Assembly (NCBI GenBank): GCA_963543695.1
Contig: CAUUCF010000004.1
Coordinates: forward strand, 10,073 to 74,072
DNA length: 64,000 nucleotides
Origin: CAUUCF01 sp963543695
GTDB taxonomy: Bacteria; Pseudomonadota; Gammaproteobacteria; UBA9339
Direction: 5' to 3'
This document shows positions 61,386-64,000 of the stretch, one piece after another. The notes under the pieces are model-generated. The model made no database searches and had not been told where the DNA came from. It was given only the letters and a program-made list of their open reading frames with translations. Made by a program: the position numbers and the translations under genes. Numbering within the stretch: the first letter of the stretch is position 1; the number at the start of each line of letters is the position of its first letter.

Positions 61386-62708
61386 TTATTTTCTATTCAA
61401 AATACTGGTTAATCCTTGTAAGAGTTGCGCTGCTTCGTATAATTGATAATCATCTTTTAAAATTTCTACCGCCTTTTGATAAACAGTACTTACTTGATCT
61501 TTTTTATTACTTTTAATCGATGAATCATTATTTTGATCTACACGAATGTGATCTATAAAATTAGCTTCTTCAAATTTTAATGCCTCTTTTTGTTGATTTT
61601 TCAAAAGATTATAGTCTAGAGGTAAATTTTCTATTTCCACATTAGGCAAAACTCCTTCGGCCTGAATTGATCGACCGCTCGGAGTATAATAAACGGCGGT
61701 AGTTAATTTAAGAGCATTATTACCTTCTAAAGGTAAAACTACCTGAACAGATCCTTTGCCAAAGCTTTTAGTTCCTACGATTAAAGCCCGTTGATGGTCC
61801 TGTAAAGCACCTGCTACAATTTCAGAAGCAGAAGCGCTACCCCCGTTAATTAAAACGACCATCGGTATTCCAGACAAAATGTCTCCTGGATGCGCATACG
61901 CATCTACTTTAAAACCAGAAACTTTACTTTTGGTATAAACGATCAACTTATCGTACGCTAATTGATTAGCATCTAAAAATAAATCTGCTACGTCAACAGC
62001 CGCATCTAAAAGTCCACCCGGATTATTACGCAAATCTAAAATCACCCCTTTTAAAGCAGGATCTTCTTTTAAACAATGCATAACGTTTTCTTTTAATTCT
62101 TTAGCACTACGTTCTTGGAATAAAGATAAACGTAAATAAGCATAATGAGGTAATAACATCATTGAACGTACGCTTTTAACTTTAATGATTTCGCGCTGTA
62201 AATTAAAAATTAAAGGTTTTGAATTATTTTGTCTTGCCACCGTTAATTTAACTCGAGTTCCAGGAGTTCCTCGCATTAAATTAATCGCGTTTTTCAAAGT
62301 TAAATTTTTTACTAATTTATCGTTTATTTGAATAATGTAATCACCAGCTTTAATTCCAGCTCTATGGGCTACCGTACCGTCGATTGGAGAAACAACTAAA
62401 ATTGCATCTCGGTCCATTACGATTTCTACTCCTATACCTCCGAATTTACCGGTAGTATCGTTTTCTAAGTCTTTTACCTCTTCCGGCCCTAAAAAGTCTG
62501 AATGAGGATCTAATTTCGTTACCATGCCTTGTAAAGCGGTTTTTAATAAAAGGTCTTTATCTACTTCTTGGTAATAATACTGTTTAATATTTTTAAACGT
62601 TTCTTTCAATAAACGTAAATCTTGGTCTTTTAACTCTTCGTTACCAAACGCCAAAAAGTTATAGCTCAAAAGACAAACACTCAAAATTAACTTCAATACT
62701 TTTTTCAT
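61386..62708 (-). CDS. ctpA: Carboxy-terminal processing protease (S41, CtpA/Prc-like)
   Basis: A 440-residue exported serine protease: signal peptide (about 1-22), PDZ domain (about 90-165, GGIGVEIVMDRDAILVVSPIDGT), and an S41 catalytic domain with the nucleophile in GGSASASEIVAGAL and the general-base Lys in GTKSFGKGSVQ. It trims C-termini of periplasmic or envelope proteins. It is unusual as the gene directly upstream of atpI and may share its transcript. Confidence 0.94.
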   Translation of the reverse strand: MKKVLKLILSVCLLSYNFLAFGNEELKDQDLRLLKETFKNIKQYYYQEVDKDLLLKTALQGMVTKLDPHSDFLGPEEVKDLENDTTGKFGGIGVEIVMDRDAILVVSPIDGTVAHRAGIKAGDYIIQINDKLVKNLTLKNAINLMRGTPGTRVKLTVARQNNSKPLIFNLQREIIKVKSVRSMMLLPHYAYLRLSLFQERSAKELKENVMHCLKEDPALKGVILDLRNNPGGLLDAAVDVADLFLDANQLAYDKLIVYTKSKVSGFKVDAYAHPGDILSGIPMVVLINGGSASASEIVAGALQDHQRALIVGTKSFGKGSVQVVLPLEGNNALKLTTAVYYTPSGRSIQAEGVLPNVEIENLPLDYNLLKNQQKEALKFEEANFIDHIRVDQNNDSSIKSNKKDQVSTVYQKAVEILKDDYQLYEAAQLLQGLTSILNRK

Positions 62709-62854
62709 TAAACAAATTCCTTGTAATCTCAGGAATCATCAAAACATTTTCTATCAAAATAATCAAGTTTAACCCTATTTTTTATCTCAAAATAAAACAA
62801 AGACGGTAATAATTTAATTAGTAAAAAAAGCGAGTTTCAAACGGATAGAGTTTT

Positions 62855-62860
62855 TATAAT
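62855..62860 (+). promoter_or_regulatory. -10 box (TATAAT) before comF
   Basis: A perfect TATAAT, with no convincing -35 at standard spacing (TTTCAA lies 14 bases upstream). Transcription from about 62867 would leave a 28-base leader before ATG 62895. Confidence 0.4.
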
Positions 62861-62894
62861 AATATTGATCCGATCATTTCATAAAATAATCAGC

Positions 62895-63596
62895 ATGTTA
62901 GATTTCATTCGTTTTTCAAAAAAAATTTATCGTCGCTTTTTAAGCCACAATCGTTGTTTAATTTGTCGTAATGCAACGGGAGTTCCTTTTTATTTATGTA
63001 GAACTTGTTTGTCTCTCTTACCTACTTTACCCAATTTTTGTAAAAAATGTTTTTCGCTAAAACATTTTAATCCTCATACCAAATGTCAAAGTTGTTTCGA
63101 ACGAGTTTATGCTCTCTACGGTTACGAAGAATACATTAAGTTATGGTTAATAAAACTTAAATTCCATAAACAATTATTTTTTGCTCATTTATTAGGTACG
63201 TTGTTAGGGCATGCATTAAAAAGACATTTATCTCCTCCTTTTCCAGAAGTAATATTACCTGTTCCGCTGCACCTTAAACGTTTAAAAGAAAGAGAATTTA
63301 ACCAAAGTTATCAGATTGCTAAAAGGGTAGAAAAAGCCCTTTCTATCCCAATTGATAACGAAATCATCGTGAAAATAAAACATACTGTTCCACAAAGTAC
63401 TTTAAATTTACCAGCACGATACCGTAATTTAACTAATGCTTTTGAGGTTAAACAAAATCATTATCGACACGTAGCGATCATTGACGATGTTTATACCACT
63501 GGCACTACTGCCAAAACGATTGCTAAACAATTACATAAAAGTGGTGTTAAGAAGGTAGAAATTTGGTGTGTAGCAAGGAGCCTTCATACGTCTTAG
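62895..63596 (+). CDS. comF: ComF family phosphoribosyltransferase-like protein
   Basis: A 233-residue protein. The N-terminal zinc-binding segment has paired cysteines (CLICRNAT, CRTC, CKKC, CQSC), and the C-terminal phosphoribosyltransferase-type fold has VAIIDDVYTTGTTAKT (PRPP-binding loop) and PVPLHLKRLKEREFNQS. ComF is linked to DNA uptake and single-strand processing in competent bacteria; the enzymatic role is unsettled. I start at ATG 62895 (MLDFIRFSK); a TTG at 62865 lies at the expected transcription start. Divergent from ctpA. Confidence 0.9.
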   Translation: MLDFIRFSKKIYRRFLSHNRCLICRNATGVPFYLCRTCLSLLPTLPNFCKKCFSLKHFNPHTKCQSCFERVYALYGYEEYIKLWLIKLKFHKQLFFAHLLGTLLGHALKRHLSPPFPEVILPVPLHLKRLKEREFNQSYQIAKRVEKALSIPIDNEIIVKIKHTVPQSTLNLPARYRNLTNAFEVKQNHYRHVAIIDDVYTTGTTAKTIAKQLHKSGVKKVEIWCVARSLHTS

Positions 63597-64000
63597 TAAA
63601 TTAAATTAAAATTACTTTCGTTAAAACAACGACTCCATCTATATTTTAATTTTTTACGATTAATTAATCGGTATCGCATATTTCTTTTCTATTAAATCCT
63701 CTATTTCGACTAGTTTTGTTTCGTTTTGATTGAGTAAATGCCCGTTGTTGGCGGTTTTTAAATTTGTTCGATTGGCAGTTTACTTAATTTGATAATCGTC
63801 GGAGGTAAGCCCTTGCTTGATTACGACGTTACCGGATGCTAAATTTTTCCTAACTACTGGTTAAATTGCCAAATACTTGTTTTGAATCGATTTTCTCGAA
63901 TTCTTAATATTAACATTATATTTTCATAATCATTTTTAATATACCTCTTGTACAAAAAGCATTTGGATTTGGTTACGTGAAAAAACTTAATCTAAGATTT
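63597..64000. other. Region without an intact gene, possible decayed coding sequence on the minus strand
   Basis: About 400 bases to the window end. On the minus strand, between roughly 63670 and 63850, short protein-like pieces appear in more than one frame with stops between (VVIKQGLTSDDYQ; NGHLLNQNETKLVEIEDLIE). This suggests an old gene broken by indels and nonsense changes, but I cannot name it. No RNA gene or repeat is visible. Confidence 0.35.

Noticed and set aside
1..64000. CRISPR arrays, rRNA, tRNA, transposases, phage genes
   Set aside because: No regularly spaced repeats, no cloverleaf or rRNA-like sequence and no transposase or integrase motifs were seen.

Overview
The window is a gene-dense, AT-rich stretch of a gammaproteobacterial chromosome. 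It most likely comes from a host-associated member of the Legionellales or a close relative. The pointers are an IcmW-like chaperone and an IcmX-like periplasmic protein (Dot/Icm type IVB secretion) beside sspA-sspB, the order of the housekeeping genes, a fused folK-folP, and several signs of gene decay. I see no rRNA, tRNA, transposase, phage or CRISPR.

Layout. 1-4.5 kb (+): end of an OmpA-like gene, sspA-sspB, a frameshifted membrane-protein gene, icmW, a small secreted protein and icmX, closed by two terminators. 4.6-16.9 kb (mostly -): rsmE and skp, an orphan 35-residue LptM-like lipoprotein on +, then a ten-gene head-to-tail run psd-rsmA-obgE-P-type ATPase-FNT channel-hisS-yfgM-dolP-M50 protease-parE. 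17-23.7 kb (+): EamA transporter, cysS-rnhA-dnaQ-pepN-lpxH. 23.7-27.5 kb (+): a very AT-rich gap, then an FkbM-type methyltransferase followed by a paralogue fused to PAS, histidine kinase and a degenerate receiver-like domain. 27.5-43.5 kb (-): MFS transporter, transglutaminase-like exported protein, birA, fmt, CPA2 antiporter, pta, deoC, cvpA, a SPOR protein, tatD, and the head of the division/cell-wall cluster (murE-ftsI-ftsL-rsmH-mraZ). 43.5-48.5 kb: a dead htpG fragment, then ackA, gyrB and an unknown exported protein (-). 48.5-51.8 kb (+): flavodiiron protein, rubredoxin, htpG. 52.2-62.7 kb (-): ctpA, the complete atpIBEFHAGDC operon, folKP and a dicarboxylate/amino-acid symporter. 62.9-64 kb: comF (+), then a tail without an intact gene.

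How the genes fit together. Most are core functions: replication and topology (dnaQ, gyrB, parE, rnhA), translation (hisS, cysS, fmt, rsmA, rsmE, rsmH), envelope assembly (psd, lpxH, skp, dolP, lptM, murE, ftsI, ftsL), energy (F-type ATP synthase, pta/ackA) and O2/NO detoxification (flavodiiron protein plus rubredoxin). The accessory interest lies in the icm region, the methyltransferase/methyltransferase-kinase pair, and the decay: mraZ carries one in-frame TAA but keeps its operator-like repeats, a broken copy of part of htpG lies 6 kb from the intact gene, and a gene in the icm region is split at a run of seven A's.

Limits. All assignments come from reading motifs and translations by eye. 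No database or structure search was run. Promoter calls in DNA this AT-rich are tentative.
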